Of a stretch of 64,000 nucleotides of DNA, positions 41,838 through 54,861 are shown one piece after another. Below the pieces are notes generated by a model. It did not search any database. It was not told the origin of the DNA and worked only from the letters and a program-made list of their open reading frames with translations. The first letter of the stretch is position 1; every line of letters begins with the position of its first letter. This DNA comes from Peterkaempfera bronchialis (GTDB lineage Bacteria > Actinomycetota > Actinomycetes > Streptomycetales > Streptomycetaceae), in assembly GCF_003258605.2 (NCBI RefSeq), contig NZ_CP031264.1, positions 6,192,232 through 6,256,231 on the forward strand, given 5' to 3'. The position numbers and the translations under genes were made by a program.

Positions 41838-42809
41838 GTGAGCGTGAGCGGGCAGGCGGTGGCGGAGCGGCCGGACGCGGGTTTCGCCCACCCCGCGCTC
41901 TTCTACCGGGGCTTGGACGGCTATCTGGAGGGCGTGGGTGGCTTCGTCCGCGCCGGGCTGGAGGCCGGCGAACCGGTGCTGGTCGCCGTGCCGGGCCCCC
42001 GCCTCGGGCCGCTCCGCGAGCTGCTGGGCGATATGTCCGCCGCCGTCTCCTTCGCCGACATGACCGAGCTGGGCCGCAACCCGGGCCGCATCCTGGCGGC
42101 GCTGCGCGAGTTCGCCGACCGCCACATGGACCGCCGCAGCAGGCTGGTCGGCGAACCCATCTGGACGGCCCGCACCCCGGCCGAGGTACGCGAGGCCACC
42201 CGCCACGAGGCCCTGATCAACCTGGCCTTCGACGGCCGCCCGGTCGCCATCCTCTGCCCGTACGACACCGAGGGCCTGGCCCCGTCCGTCCTGGACGACG
42301 CCCACCGCACCCATCCGGTGGTGATCCGGGACGGGCAGCTGCTGGCCTCCGCCGGCTACACCGCCCCCGACCTGGTCTGCGCCGCCTGCGACACCGAGCT
42401 GGCCGAGCCCCCCGCCGCCGAGCGGATGGCCTACTCCGCCGGGGGACTGGCCGAGGTCCGCCGGTGGCTGGACGCCTGGCTGGCCGGGACCGGGCTGGAC
42501 CGGCGCCGCCGGGGCGACCTGGTGCTGGCCGTGGGCGAGGCGACCGGCAACTCGGTGGTGCACGGCGGGGGCAGCGGTGTGCTGCGGGTCTGGCCGGAGG
42601 AGGGCGGGGTGGTGGCCGAGGTCCGCGACACCGGGTGGCTGCGCGATCCGCTGGCCGGACGCCGCCGACCCGGGCTGGCCTCGGCCGACGGCGGGCGCGG
42701 GCTGTGGATGATCCACCAGCTCTGCGACCTGGTCGAGGTGCGGGCGGGTCGTACAGGGCTGACCCTGAGGTTGCACATGGACATCGCGCCCGCCACCCCG
42801 GAGCGGTAG
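41838..42809 (+). CDS. MEDS-domain sensor with anti-sigma-type ATPase
   Basis: 323 aa, GTG 41838 after GGAGG. N-terminal MEDS/DcmR-like sensory domain (about 20-180: FAHPALFYRGLDGYLEGVGGFVRAGLEAGEPVLVAVPG, RHEALINLAFDGRPVAILCPYD), then an HATPase_c_2 domain (about 205-315: DLVLAVGEATGNSVVHGG, DGGRGLWMIHQLCD). Cytosolic RsbW-like kinase likely acting on an anti-anti-sigma factor or sigma factor. It heads a run of three signalling genes. Confidence 0.88.
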   Translation: MSVSGQAVAERPDAGFAHPALFYRGLDGYLEGVGGFVRAGLEAGEPVLVAVPGPRLGPLRELLGDMSAAVSFADMTELGRNPGRILAALREFADRHMDRRSRLVGEPIWTARTPAEVREATRHEALINLAFDGRPVAILCPYDTEGLAPSVLDDAHRTHPVVIRDGQLLASAGYTAPDLVCAACDTELAEPPAAERMAYSAGGLAEVRRWLDAWLAGTGLDRRRRGDLVLAVGEATGNSVVHGGGSGVLRVWPEEGGVVAEVRDTGWLRDPLAGRRRPGLASADGGRGLWMIHQLCDLVEVRAGRTGLTLRLHMDIAPATPER

Positions 42810-42967
42810 GCGTCCCCGGCACCCCCGCTTCCGCCGCCGGAAGACAGTTGACCCATGGCAAGCATGACATCATTCCTCGTGGGTGCCGCGAAGGACTTTC
42901 GCAGGTGTTTCGGGAGGCCCGCCCCGGAACGGCCGGGCAGCGGGACGTCGGCACAGTGAGGGCGGAC

Positions 42968-46293
<3,326 letters not shown>

Positions 46294-46297
<4 letters not shown>

Positions 46298-48705
46298 CCG
46301 ACGGCCGGAGACCACCCCCACCGGAGAGGATCGAGGAGCACCCGTTCGTGGAGACGCCCGCGCAGCCGCCGCACTCCGGCGTTGACCTGCTGGCCCGGAC
46401 CGTCGGCCGACTCCGGGCCGAGGAGTCCACCCGGGCGCTGATCGAGCTGGCCAAGGGCATCCTGGTCGAGCGTCTCGGCTGCGGCCCCGCCGAGGCCGCC
46501 CGGCACCTGCGGCTGCTCGCCGACAGCTCCCGGCTGCCGCTCCCGGAGCTGGCCGCCGACATCGTCAACCAGGCCGCCGGAGACCTGGTGGCCCAGGCCG
46601 CCGCGCCGACCGGCGAGCAGACCACCGCGCCGACCGGTGAGCAAGCCGCCGACCCGGCCACCCGTGCCACCGCCGTACGGCTGCGCGCGGCCGAATGCGC
46701 CGCACTCGCCGCCGACGACACCGGCGCCGTCGCCCGCGTGCTGCTGGACCAGGCCGCCGCACCCCTCGGCGCCACCGCCGTCGCCGTCTGGGCCGCCCAC
46801 GCCGACGGCACCCTGACGCTCGCCGGGCACGCCGGGTTCACCGAGGGCGAAGCGGCCCGCTGGCACCATGTGCCGCCCGGCGTGGGCACCCTCGCCCAGC
46901 AGGCACTCACCGGGCGCCGCACCCTCTGGTTCCCCGCCCTGGGCGACCGGGGCGGCGACACCTCCACCGCCACCGTCGGACGCGGCGCCCCGGCCACCTC
47001 CGGCGCCCGCGCCGTGCTGCCCGCCGGGCCGGGCGACCGGCTGCTGGGCGTCCTGGAGATCGCCTGGCCGGACGTCCGCCCCCCGCTCACCCCGCAGCTC
47101 CGCCGCCAACTGGAGGCGCTGGCCGACCTCTGCGGGCACACCCTGGACGCCGGATTCGACCCCGCCGACCCCGCGGCAGGGCCCGGCACCGGCCTCCCCG
47201 ACCTGCTCGGCGGCCTGCTGGACCCGGCGATGGTGCTCCGCCCGGTGTACGGCGCCGACCGGCGGATCGCCGACTTCCGCATCGAGTCCACCAATGAGCC
47301 CTTTGTGGACCCGGTCGGCCGCTCCCCGGGCCGGCTGCGCGGCCTGGGACTGCTGGAGGCGTACCCGCTGGCCGCCACCGAGGGCGGCCTCTTCGACCGG
47401 GCGGCCCGGACGCTGGCCACCGGCGAGCCCTACCGCGCCGACGCGGTCCGGCTGCGGATGCTGCTGGACGATGTACCGCTGGCCGTCGAAGCGCACATCG
47501 GCATGAGCCGCCTCGGCGACGCCGTCCTGCTCACCTGGCGCATCCCCGGCGAGGAGACCCGGCTCGCCCACCTGCTCCAGCACGCCCAGCGGCTCGGCCG
47601 GATCGGCGGCTTCGAGGAGAACCTGGTCAGCGGCGCCGTCAGCTGGAACGCCCAGCTCTACGCCCTCTACGGGCTGCCGCCCACCGCCGCACCGGTCCCC
47701 GTGGCGCGGCTGCGCAGCCGCGCCCACCCCGACGACGCCGTGGCCATCGGCCGCTTTCTGCGGACCGTGCTGCACCACGGCCAGGAGGGCGCGGCCACCT
47801 TCCGGCTGCTGCGCGGCGACGGCGTGGTCCGCCATGTGCGGGTGGTCGCCGAACCGGTGCTCGGCGAGGGCGGCCGACCGGTCGGGGTGCGCGGCGCCTA
47901 CCAGGACGTCTCCGCCCAGCACTGGACCGAGGTGGCACTGGCCGCCACCCGCGACCGGCTCGCCGACACCGAGCAGGAGTCCGCCGACCGCCACCGCCTC
48001 GCCCTGCAGCTCCAGCAGGCGATCATGCCGCCCACCGCGCCGCCGGTGGACGCGGCCGGGCTGCGGGTGGCCGTCCGCTACCGCCCCGCCGAGAAGGGCC
48101 ACCGGATCGGCGGCGACTGGTACGACGCCGTGCTGCTGCCCACCGGACAGGTGCTGCTGGCCGTCGGCGACGTCGCCGGACACGGCATCGCCGCCGCCAC
48201 CGGGATGGTGGTGCTGCGCAACGCCCTGCGCGGCCTCGCCGCGACCGGCGCCGGCCCGGGGCAGCTGCTCGGCTGGCTCAACGCGGTCGCGCACCACCTC
48301 ACCGAGCACGTCACCGCCACCGCCGTCTGCGGCCTGTACGACCCGGAGACCCGCACCCTGCGCTGGGCCCGCGCCGGCCATCTGCCGCCGGTACTGGTCC
48401 GGGCCGGCGCGGCGGAGGCGCTGCCGCTGCCCAAGGGGGTGCTGCTCGGCGCGGTCGCGGAGGCGGAGTACGAGGAGCGCCGCCTGGTGCTGGACGACGA
48501 CGACACCCTGCTGCTCTACACCGACGGGCTGATCGAGCGGCGGGACCGCTCGGTGCAGCAGTCGATAGCCCGGCTGCTGGCGACCGCCGCGGGCGCGGAG
48601 GACGACCTGGAGGAGTACCTCGACCGGCTGCTCACCCACAGCAACGCCGACACCGACGACGACACCTGCCTGATCGGCGTCCGGCTGCGGCAGCGCCCGA
48701 CGTAG
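46294..48705 (+). CDS. ANTAR-GAF-PAS-SpoIIE phosphatase
   Basis: 803 aa from GTG 46294 (GTGA overlap with the kinase); GTG 46348, after GAGGAG, is an alternative. N-terminal ANTAR-like helices (about 28-85: LIELAKGILVERLGCGPAEAARHLRLLA), GAF (about 120-285), two PAS regions (about 290-545), and a PP2C/SpoIIE phosphatase (about 575-800) with GGDWYDAVLL at residue 606, VGDVAGHGIAAAT, YTDGLIERRD and TDDDTCLIGVR. Likely reverses phosphorylation of a STAS protein. Coupling to the kinase suggests one pathway in which kinase and phosphatase share inputs. Confidence 0.9.
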
Positions 48706-48728
48706 GCCGCCGGGCGTACGGTGGCCCG

Positions 48729-49694
48729 GTGAGCAACCTTGATGTCCGGCCCGTGCCGACCCTCTGCGGCGGCCGCCGCGCGGTCCCCGGGAGCCCGGTG
48801 CATGATGTCCTGCCCGGCCGTGCCGTGCTGCTCGGCGAGTCCACCGAGGTCCGCCGGCTGCTGCCGACGCTGGGCCGCCGAATGGTCGGCGCCTGGTGCT
48901 TTGTCGACCACTACGGCCCCGACGAGATCGCCGCCGAGCCCGGTATGCAGGTGCCGCCGCATCCGCACATCGGGTTGCAGACCGTGAGCTGGTTGCTCGA
49001 CGGCGAGATCTTGCACCGTGACAGCGTCGGCAGCGTGCAGACCGTCCGCCCGGGCGAGCTGGGCCTGATGACGGCCGGCCGGGCCATCGCCCACTCCGAG
49101 CAGTCGCCCGACCCGCACCCGGCGCTGCTGCACGGCGCCCAGCTCTGGGTCGCCCTGCCCGAGCCGCACCGCCGCACCGAGCCGCGCTTCGAGCACCACG
49201 CCGCCCTGCCCGTGGTCACCGCCCCCGGGCTGCGGGCCACCGTCCTCATGGGCGAACTCGACGGCGCCGCCTCGCCCGGCACCGCCTTCTCCCCCCTGGT
49301 CGGAGCCGAACTGCTGCTGGCCGCCGGAGCGGCGGCGGCGCTGCCGCTGGAACGGGACTTCGAGTACGCGGTGCTCACCCTCTCCGGCACCCCCGAGGTC
49401 GACGGCGTCCGGCTGGACCCGGGCGCCCTGCTCTACCTCGGCTGCAACCGCGACGAACTGCGGGTGCGCGGCGACTCGGACTGCCGGCTGCTGCTGCTCG
49501 GCGGCGAGCCGTTCGAGGAGGAGATCGTGATGTGGTGGAACTTCGTCGCCCGTACCGGCGACGAGATCGCCCAGGCCCGCGAGGACTGGATGTCCGGCTC
49601 CCACTTCGGCGAAGTAACCGGCTACGACGGCGCCCCACTCCCCGCCCCCGCACTTCCCCCCGTCCCCCTCAAACCCCGCGGACGAGCCCGCTGA
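48729..49694 (+). CDS. Pirin-family protein
   Basis: 321-aa bicupin. The N-terminal cupin has the iron-binding set PHPHIGLQTVSWLLDGEILHRDSVGS and later HSEQSP; the C-terminal pirin_C domain has LLLGGEPFEEEIVMWWNFVA. GTG 48729, 23 bp after the phosphatase stop, so it may share its transcript. Known pirins act as quercetinases or redox-sensitive co-regulators; the role here is not determined. Confidence 0.93.
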   Translation: MSNLDVRPVPTLCGGRRAVPGSPVHDVLPGRAVLLGESTEVRRLLPTLGRRMVGAWCFVDHYGPDEIAAEPGMQVPPHPHIGLQTVSWLLDGEILHRDSVGSVQTVRPGELGLMTAGRAIAHSEQSPDPHPALLHGAQLWVALPEPHRRTEPRFEHHAALPVVTAPGLRATVLMGELDGAASPGTAFSPLVGAELLLAAGAAAALPLERDFEYAVLTLSGTPEVDGVRLDPGALLYLGCNRDELRVRGDSDCRLLLLGGEPFEEEIVMWWNFVARTGDEIAQAREDWMSGSHFGEVTGYDGAPLPAPALPPVPLKPRGRAR

Positions 49695-49945
49695 CCTGCT
49701 GTTTTCCATGTGGGCGCCGATTGATCATCCGCGCAGTTCAGGTGGCATGTCGGTACTCGTGGAGTGTGCCGCCGAGTCGGTCTCGTCGGCGGACGTCCCG
49801 AGAGAGGAGCAACGCCTGCCCGCTTGGCCGGAGGCCGCCGGGACGGGCGGGGCGCGGCCCACGTGATTCACCTGCCCGTGGGACGGCGCGGCTGCCACTC
49901 GGTCGGCCGGCGGCCGAGGCGGCGCACCGTCGCCACACTTGCGGC

Positions 49946-51643
49946 ATGAGGACGAACGACCCGGGCCGTGAGATCGGCCGCCTGGCGGACCGCTACTGGG
50001 GGTTCCTGCTGGAACGCGACCCGCTGCTGAGGGTCCGCCAGGGACTCCGGGTCGAGACGCTGCCGGGGGCATCGCTCACCGAGGCCGAGGAGCGGGCGCG
50101 GTTCGCCTGGGGCGTGCTGGACCGGGTCCGGGTGCTCGACGGCGCGGAGCTGTCCGGTGTCGACGCCGACACCGCGGCGTTCCTCGCGGCGCTCGCCGAA
50201 CAGGAACTGCGGGCCTGCCGCTGCTACTGGCTGACGCCCGCCGCCACGCCATACCGGCTGTTCCCGCTGTCGCTGTACGCCGACGCGGTGCTGCGCCCAT
50301 TCACCTTCACCGGACGACCGGACATCCAGCGGTACCTGGGGCTGGTGCACCAGCTGGGCCGGGTGGTCGGCTCGATCGTCGACAAGGCGGTGGAGCAGAC
50401 CGCCCGCGGCTTCCGGGTGCCCGCCCCGGCCCTGGCCGGTGTGCGCACCACCGTCGCCGGTCTGCGGTCTTCCGTGGCCCACCGGGTGGCAGTGGACGAC
50501 GACCGGCTCGTCGGACTGGGGCCGGCCGACCGAGGTCGACTCCGGGACGGCGTGCGACGGCTGGTGGAGACCGAGCTGGTGCCGGCCTTCGACCGGTTGC
50601 TCGCCGCCGTCGACGACCCGGCCCACCCACGCGGTGCGCCGCAGGCCGTCGGCTGGGCGCGGTACGAGGGCGGTGAGCAGGCGTACCGGGAGTTCGTCCG
50701 GACCCACACCGGGGACGGCGTGCCGCCCGAGCGGCTGCACGAGCTCGGCCGCGAGCAGTGCCGCGAACTCGCTGAACGGATGGGGGAGTTGCGGGCGGTC
50801 CTGGGCTTCCGCGGCTCCGAGGCCGAGTTCCACGACCGGCTGCGGGCCGAGCCCCGTCTGTACGCCCGGACGCCCGAGGATGTCGAGGCCCGGTATCGCG
50901 GCCACCTCGACCGGCTGGCCCCGCTGCTGCCCCGGTGGTTCGCCACTCTGCCGGCCGCCCCGTACGGGCTGGCCCGACTGGACCCGGCACTGGAGGCGGG
51001 GATGACCTTCGGGTACTACGAGCCGCCCACCGCAGCCGACTCGGTCGGGCGCTACCGCTACAACGGCTCGGAGCTGGACCGGAGGTCCCTGCTGGGCTCC
51101 GCCTCGCTGATCTACCACGAGCTGGCACCCGGGCACCACTTCCATCTCGCCCGGCAGGCGGAGAGCCGCGCCCTGCCGCAACTGCGCCGTGAGATTGCGG
51201 AGTTCGGCGCGTTCAACGAGGGCTGGGCCGAGTACGCGGCCGGCCTCGGCTGGGAGATGGGCCTCTACGACGACCCCTGGGACGCGTACGGGCGCCTCGC
51301 TCAGGAGCGGTTCACCGCGCAGCGGCTCGTCGTCGACACCGGGCTCAACCTCGGGACGATGAGCCTGGAGCAGGCGCGGGACTTCATGCGCGCCAACTCC
51401 ACCGAGGCGGACGGCCAGATCGACTCGGACCTGCTGCGGTACTCCACGGACCTGCCCGGGCAGGCGCTCTCCTACCGTGCGGGCTACCTGGAGTTCACCC
51501 GACTGCGGGCCGGGGCCGAGGCGGGCCCGGGCGGCGGCGGGTTCGACGTGCGGGCCTTCCATGAGGTGGTGCTGGGAGGCGGCGGGCTGCCGTTCGCGGC
51601 CCTCCGGCGGCGGGTGGCGCGCGAACTCGGAAGCCGTCATTAA
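49946..51643 (+). CDS. DUF885 family metallopeptidase-like protein
   Basis: 565 aa, ATG 49946 (no clear ribosome site). Belongs to the DUF885 zinc-peptidase-like family: YHELAPGHHFHLARQ gives H391-E392 with a following HH pair at 397-398, NEGWAEYA (the third-ligand Glu) about 30 residues on, and EADGQIDSDLLRYSTDLPGQALSYRAG near the C-terminus. No signal peptide, so cytoplasmic. Monocistronic in appearance; the AT-rich region after it begins the biosynthetic locus. Confidence 0.9.
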   Translation: MRTNDPGREIGRLADRYWGFLLERDPLLRVRQGLRVETLPGASLTEAEERARFAWGVLDRVRVLDGAELSGVDADTAAFLAALAEQELRACRCYWLTPAATPYRLFPLSLYADAVLRPFTFTGRPDIQRYLGLVHQLGRVVGSIVDKAVEQTARGFRVPAPALAGVRTTVAGLRSSVAHRVAVDDDRLVGLGPADRGRLRDGVRRLVETELVPAFDRLLAAVDDPAHPRGAPQAVGWARYEGGEQAYREFVRTHTGDGVPPERLHELGREQCRELAERMGELRAVLGFRGSEAEFHDRLRAEPRLYARTPEDVEARYRGHLDRLAPLLPRWFATLPAAPYGLARLDPALEAGMTFGYYEPPTAADSVGRYRYNGSELDRRSLLGSASLIYHELAPGHHFHLARQAESRALPQLRREIAEFGAFNEGWAEYAAGLGWEMGLYDDPWDAYGRLAQERFTAQRLVVDTGLNLGTMSLEQARDFMRANSTEADGQIDSDLLRYSTDLPGQALSYRAGYLEFTRLRAGAEAGPGGGGFDVRAFHEVVLGGGGLPFAALRRRVARELGSRH

Positions 51644-51944
51644 TAATTATGAAAATACGATCGAATCGTTCGATGGGTATGCCTGCAATCCGTGCCACCC
51701 AGGAAGGCCAAGAGTACTCGCACGAGTGAACCGGCCGGGACTATTCGGCTTTGCTGTCCACGGTTCGACTACGGTGGTGGCAGAGCGGGCGGTGGGCTCC
51801 ACCCATGAGGAATTCGTTCGGCAGGTTGACTGTCGGATTCCGGAATTGGAAGTGGGTCCCTACGTCCGCCCGGCTGTGCGCTGCTTCGGTGTCCGCAGTG
51901 CCCGGGTCTCCTGTCATGCGTATACGTAGAGAGGATGGAGCATC
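51644..51944 (+). other. Probable promoter region of the NRPS locus
   Basis: 301 bp with no supported gene. It opens with an AT-rich run (TAATAATTATGAAAATACGA) unusual here, then the dyad at 51660 and a second small dyad ACTCG-CA-CGAGT (51716-51727). It ends with the ribosome site GGATGGAG of the DUF5132 gene. Confidence 0.5.
51660..51674. promoter_or_regulatory. 15-bp dyad in the NRPS upstream region
   Basis: ATCGAA-TCG-TTCGAT, perfect 6-bp arms, inside the AT-rich segment 271 bp upstream of the DUF5132 gene. Possible regulator site. Confidence 0.45.
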
Positions 51945-52283
51945 ATGCCGCCCCTAGTACCGCCCTTCCTGGTCGGCCTCGTCGTCGCGCCACTCGCCAA
52001 ACGTCTCCTCAAGCCGCTGGTGCGCGGTGTCGTCAAGACCTCCGTCGGCATCGTCCTTGAGGTGAAGAAGGCGGCCCACGAGGCCGGAGAGAACATCCAT
52101 GACCTCGCGGCCGAGGTCGCCGCCGATGTGGTGGCGGCGCAGATCGCCGCCGGTGACGTCGGAGCCCGTTCGGGCGACGGCCGGCAGGCCGCCGCCGGGA
52201 AGGGCTACTCCGCCGATCGGACCGAGGGCGAGGCGAGGACCCCGAAGGTCCGTACGACCGCTGGCGTCGGCAAGGCGCACTGA
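51945..52283 (+). CDS. DUF5132-like small protein
   Basis: 112 aa, ATG 51945 after GGATGGAG. A hydrophobic N-terminal segment (MPPLVPPFLVGLVVAPLAKRLLKPLVRGVVKTSVGI) is followed by an amphipathic helix (VLEVKKAAHEAGENIHDLAAEVAADVVAAQ) and a disordered charged tail, the layout of DUF5132. Function unknown; probably membrane-associated. First gene before the ABC exporter and NRPS. Confidence 0.75.
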   Translation: MPPLVPPFLVGLVVAPLAKRLLKPLVRGVVKTSVGIVLEVKKAAHEAGENIHDLAAEVAADVVAAQIAAGDVGARSGDGRQAAAGKGYSADRTEGEARTPKVRTTAGVGKAH

Positions 52284-52458
52284 CGGCCCCGGTCGCCTGG
52301 GCGCACATTCCGGCCGGGCTCGGATGCGCGTCCGGGCGGCGGTCGGCCGCTGGCCTGTCGGCCGCATTTCCATCCTCCCTCAGAATTCCAGTCCGTCGCA
52401 GTAATACGTCACGCCCGTGGCGTTTTCAGCGACCTCCGCAAAACAGGTGATCGTACAC

Positions 52459-54756
52459 ATGCCGTCTCTGCTGGGTGCCGCAGCCGGGAATCACGTCGTG
52501 GATCTGGAAGTGCGCCTGCGGTCGATCATTCCGGGCCGTCAGCGCTGGGACGTCGAACCGGTTCTCGGGCGGCCCCGGGCGGCCGAAGTCCTTGCTGCGG
52601 CCCTGCGGCGGATCCCCGGGATCACCCAGGCGCAGGCCAACCCGATCACCGGCGGGCTCCTCGTCCGGCACGAGGTGAGCGTGAGCGCGGCGGACGTCGA
52701 CCGGATCGTCCGCAGGGCCGTCGCCCTGGTCGTGGAGGCTACGGCCAGAGTCGCCCGTCCCGCGCCGGCCCGGTCCGCCGTCAAACCGGCTCCGCGCGCC
52801 GACCATGGCGTCGGCGTACGCCCCGTGCTCGCCGTCGGGGGCGGCGTGGCAGCCGGGATCGCCCTGATCCGCGGGTCGGCGCTCAGCAGGCAACTGATCG
52901 CGCTGGGCGGCGTGGCGGCGGCGACCGTGGCCGTCGTCCGGAAGGCATGGCGCAGAACGGCCGACGCGACCAGGGACCTGCCCGGGGCCGGAACCGAACG
53001 ACACCCCCTGCTGGAGATCGTCGGACCGCACCGCCGGCGGCTCTGCCGTGCCTCCGCCCTCTCCGTCGCCTGCCAGATCGCGGAGATGGCGCTCGGCACC
53101 TTCCTCGGCTGGACCGCGCTGGTCCTCATCAAGGGCGAGGCCGCGCCGCTGATCCGCTTCGGCCTGACCACCGCGTCCGCTCAACTCCTCGGGCTGGCAG
53201 GGCTGGTGGCCGCCGCCTGCGCCGCCGTGGCGGGCCTGTCGTACACCTCCAACCTCCAGTGGCGCCAACTCGGCCAGGACATCGAGCACGACTGGCGGGG
53301 CCGCACGTACGCCCACGTACAGCACCTCGAACTGCGGCACCTGGAGGGCGAGCGGACCACCCGGGTCGCCGGCGCGCTCACCGAGGACGTCCGCCAGCTG
53401 GGCGCCTTCTTCGCGACCTCGGCCGGCGACCTGCTGCAACTGGGCACCAGCCTGGCCGTCCTGGTGCCGCTGTTCCTGCTGCTGGCCCCGCAGATCGCCT
53501 GGATCGCGTTCCTGCCCATCCCGGTCATCGCCTGGCTGTCGTTCCACTACCAGGACAAGGCCGCGGCCGACTACGCCGTCTCCGGCGAGGACCGGGCCAA
53601 GCTGCACAGCCGGCTGGTGAACACCCTGGAGGCCGGCGCCACCGTCAAGAGCTTCTGCACCGAGGACTACGAGGCCGTGCGCATCGACGAGTTGAGCGGT
53701 CAGGTCCAGGAGAGCAGCCGGCAGACCGACCGGAGCGCGATCCGCCACGCCGAGACCGTCCGGGTCTGCACGACCAGCTCGATGGCCGGCACCCTGCTGA
53801 TCGGCGGCCGGTCGGTGCTCAACGGCAGTCTGCCCTTCGAGGTGTTCAGCCCGCTCATCGGACTGCCTCAGATGGTCCTGATGCGGATGAACCGACTCGG
53901 CGGCATTGTCGACCAGTACCAGCGCACGCTCGCCGCCCACGACCGGGTCCAGCGGCTGCACGCCCTGCCCGCCGAGACCGAAGGAACCGGCGGTCCGCTC
54001 GACGTCGAAAAGGTCCGGGGCGAGATCGTTCTCGACGGCGTGACCTTCGCCTACCCCGGTCGGCCGCCGGCCCTGGAGGACCTCACCCTGACCATCCCCG
54101 CCGGGCAGGTCACCGCCCTCGTCGGCGCCACCGGCTCCGGCAAGACGACGGTCGCCAAGCTGCTGATGCGCTTCCAGGACGTGGCGTCCGGCAGCGTGCT
54201 GATCGACGGGCGGGACGTACGCGACCTGCCGCGCAGGGATCTGCGCCACGCGATCGGCTTCGTCGCCCAGGATCCCTTCCTCTTCGACGGCACCATCGCC
54301 GACAACATTCGCTACGGCAGCTTCGGGGCCTCGGACGAGGCGCTGGTCGAGGCGGCCACGATGGCCGAGGCGCACACCTTCGTCGCGTCGCTGCCGGACG
54401 GCTACGACACGGTGATCGGCGAACGCGGCGCCGCCCTGTCCGGCGGCCAGCGGCAGCGCATCGCCCTGGCGCGCGCGATCCTCAAGGACGCGCCGGTCGT
54501 GATCCTCGACGAAGCCACCTCCGCCGTCGACAACGAGACCGAGGCCGCCATCCAGCGCACGCTCCGTGTCTTCGCGGCCGACCGGACGATGGTCGTCATC
54601 GCCCACCGGCTCTCCACGGTCCGCCACGCCGACCGGATCTACGTCATGGACCGGGGCGGCGTCGTGGCCGAACAGGGCACCCACGACGAACTCCTCGCCC
54701 GGCAAGGACTCTACGCATCCCTCTGGCAGCTCCAGGCCGGCGAACTCGCCGCCTGA
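52459..54756 (+). CDS. ABC exporter with N-terminal HMA-like domain
   Basis: 765 aa, ATG 52459 eight bases after AGGTGA (GTG 52417 extends it by 14). N-terminal HMA_2-like fold (about 15-80: IPGRQRWDVEPVLG, LRRIPGITQAQANPITGGLLVRHE) without the CxxC copper motif, a helix pair, then a six-helix ABC transmembrane domain (about 180-480) and an ATPase with Walker A VGATGSGKT near 555, LSGGQ near 660 and VVILDEATS near 681. A half-transporter that should dimerise. Its place 105 bp before the NRPS suggests product export. HMA fused to ABC is unusual. Confidence 0.88.
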   Translation: MPSLLGAAAGNHVVDLEVRLRSIIPGRQRWDVEPVLGRPRAAEVLAAALRRIPGITQAQANPITGGLLVRHEVSVSAADVDRIVRRAVALVVEATARVARPAPARSAVKPAPRADHGVGVRPVLAVGGGVAAGIALIRGSALSRQLIALGGVAAATVAVVRKAWRRTADATRDLPGAGTERHPLLEIVGPHRRRLCRASALSVACQIAEMALGTFLGWTALVLIKGEAAPLIRFGLTTASAQLLGLAGLVAAACAAVAGLSYTSNLQWRQLGQDIEHDWRGRTYAHVQHLELRHLEGERTTRVAGALTEDVRQLGAFFATSAGDLLQLGTSLAVLVPLFLLLAPQIAWIAFLPIPVIAWLSFHYQDKAAADYAVSGEDRAKLHSRLVNTLEAGATVKSFCTEDYEAVRIDELSGQVQESSRQTDRSAIRHAETVRVCTTSSMAGTLLIGGRSVLNGSLPFEVFSPLIGLPQMVLMRMNRLGGIVDQYQRTLAAHDRVQRLHALPAETEGTGGPLDVEKVRGEIVLDGVTFAYPGRPPALEDLTLTIPAGQVTALVGATGSGKTTVAKLLMRFQDVASGSVLIDGRDVRDLPRRDLRHAIGFVAQDPFLFDGTIADNIRYGSFGASDEALVEAATMAEAHTFVASLPDGYDTVIGERGAALSGGQRQRIALARAILKDAPVVILDEATSAVDNETEAAIQRTLRVFAADRTMVVIAHRLSTVRHADRIYVMDRGGVVAEQGTHDELLARQGLYASLWQLQAGELAA

Positions 54757-54861
54757 CCGCACCGGCCGCGCCGCCCGACCACCCACCGCGTGACGTCACC
54801 GCGAGCGGTGTGCCCCGGCGCGTCCTGCGACCACGCCTGCCCACACTCCTGGAGGTACCCC

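Noticed and set aside
41792-42967. Extending the hybrid kinase upstream as one 1501-codon frame
   Set aside because: The upstream part is Arg/Pro/Gly-rich shadow of the MEDS gene; a start at 42968 (or 42956) precedes the first HAMP repeat.
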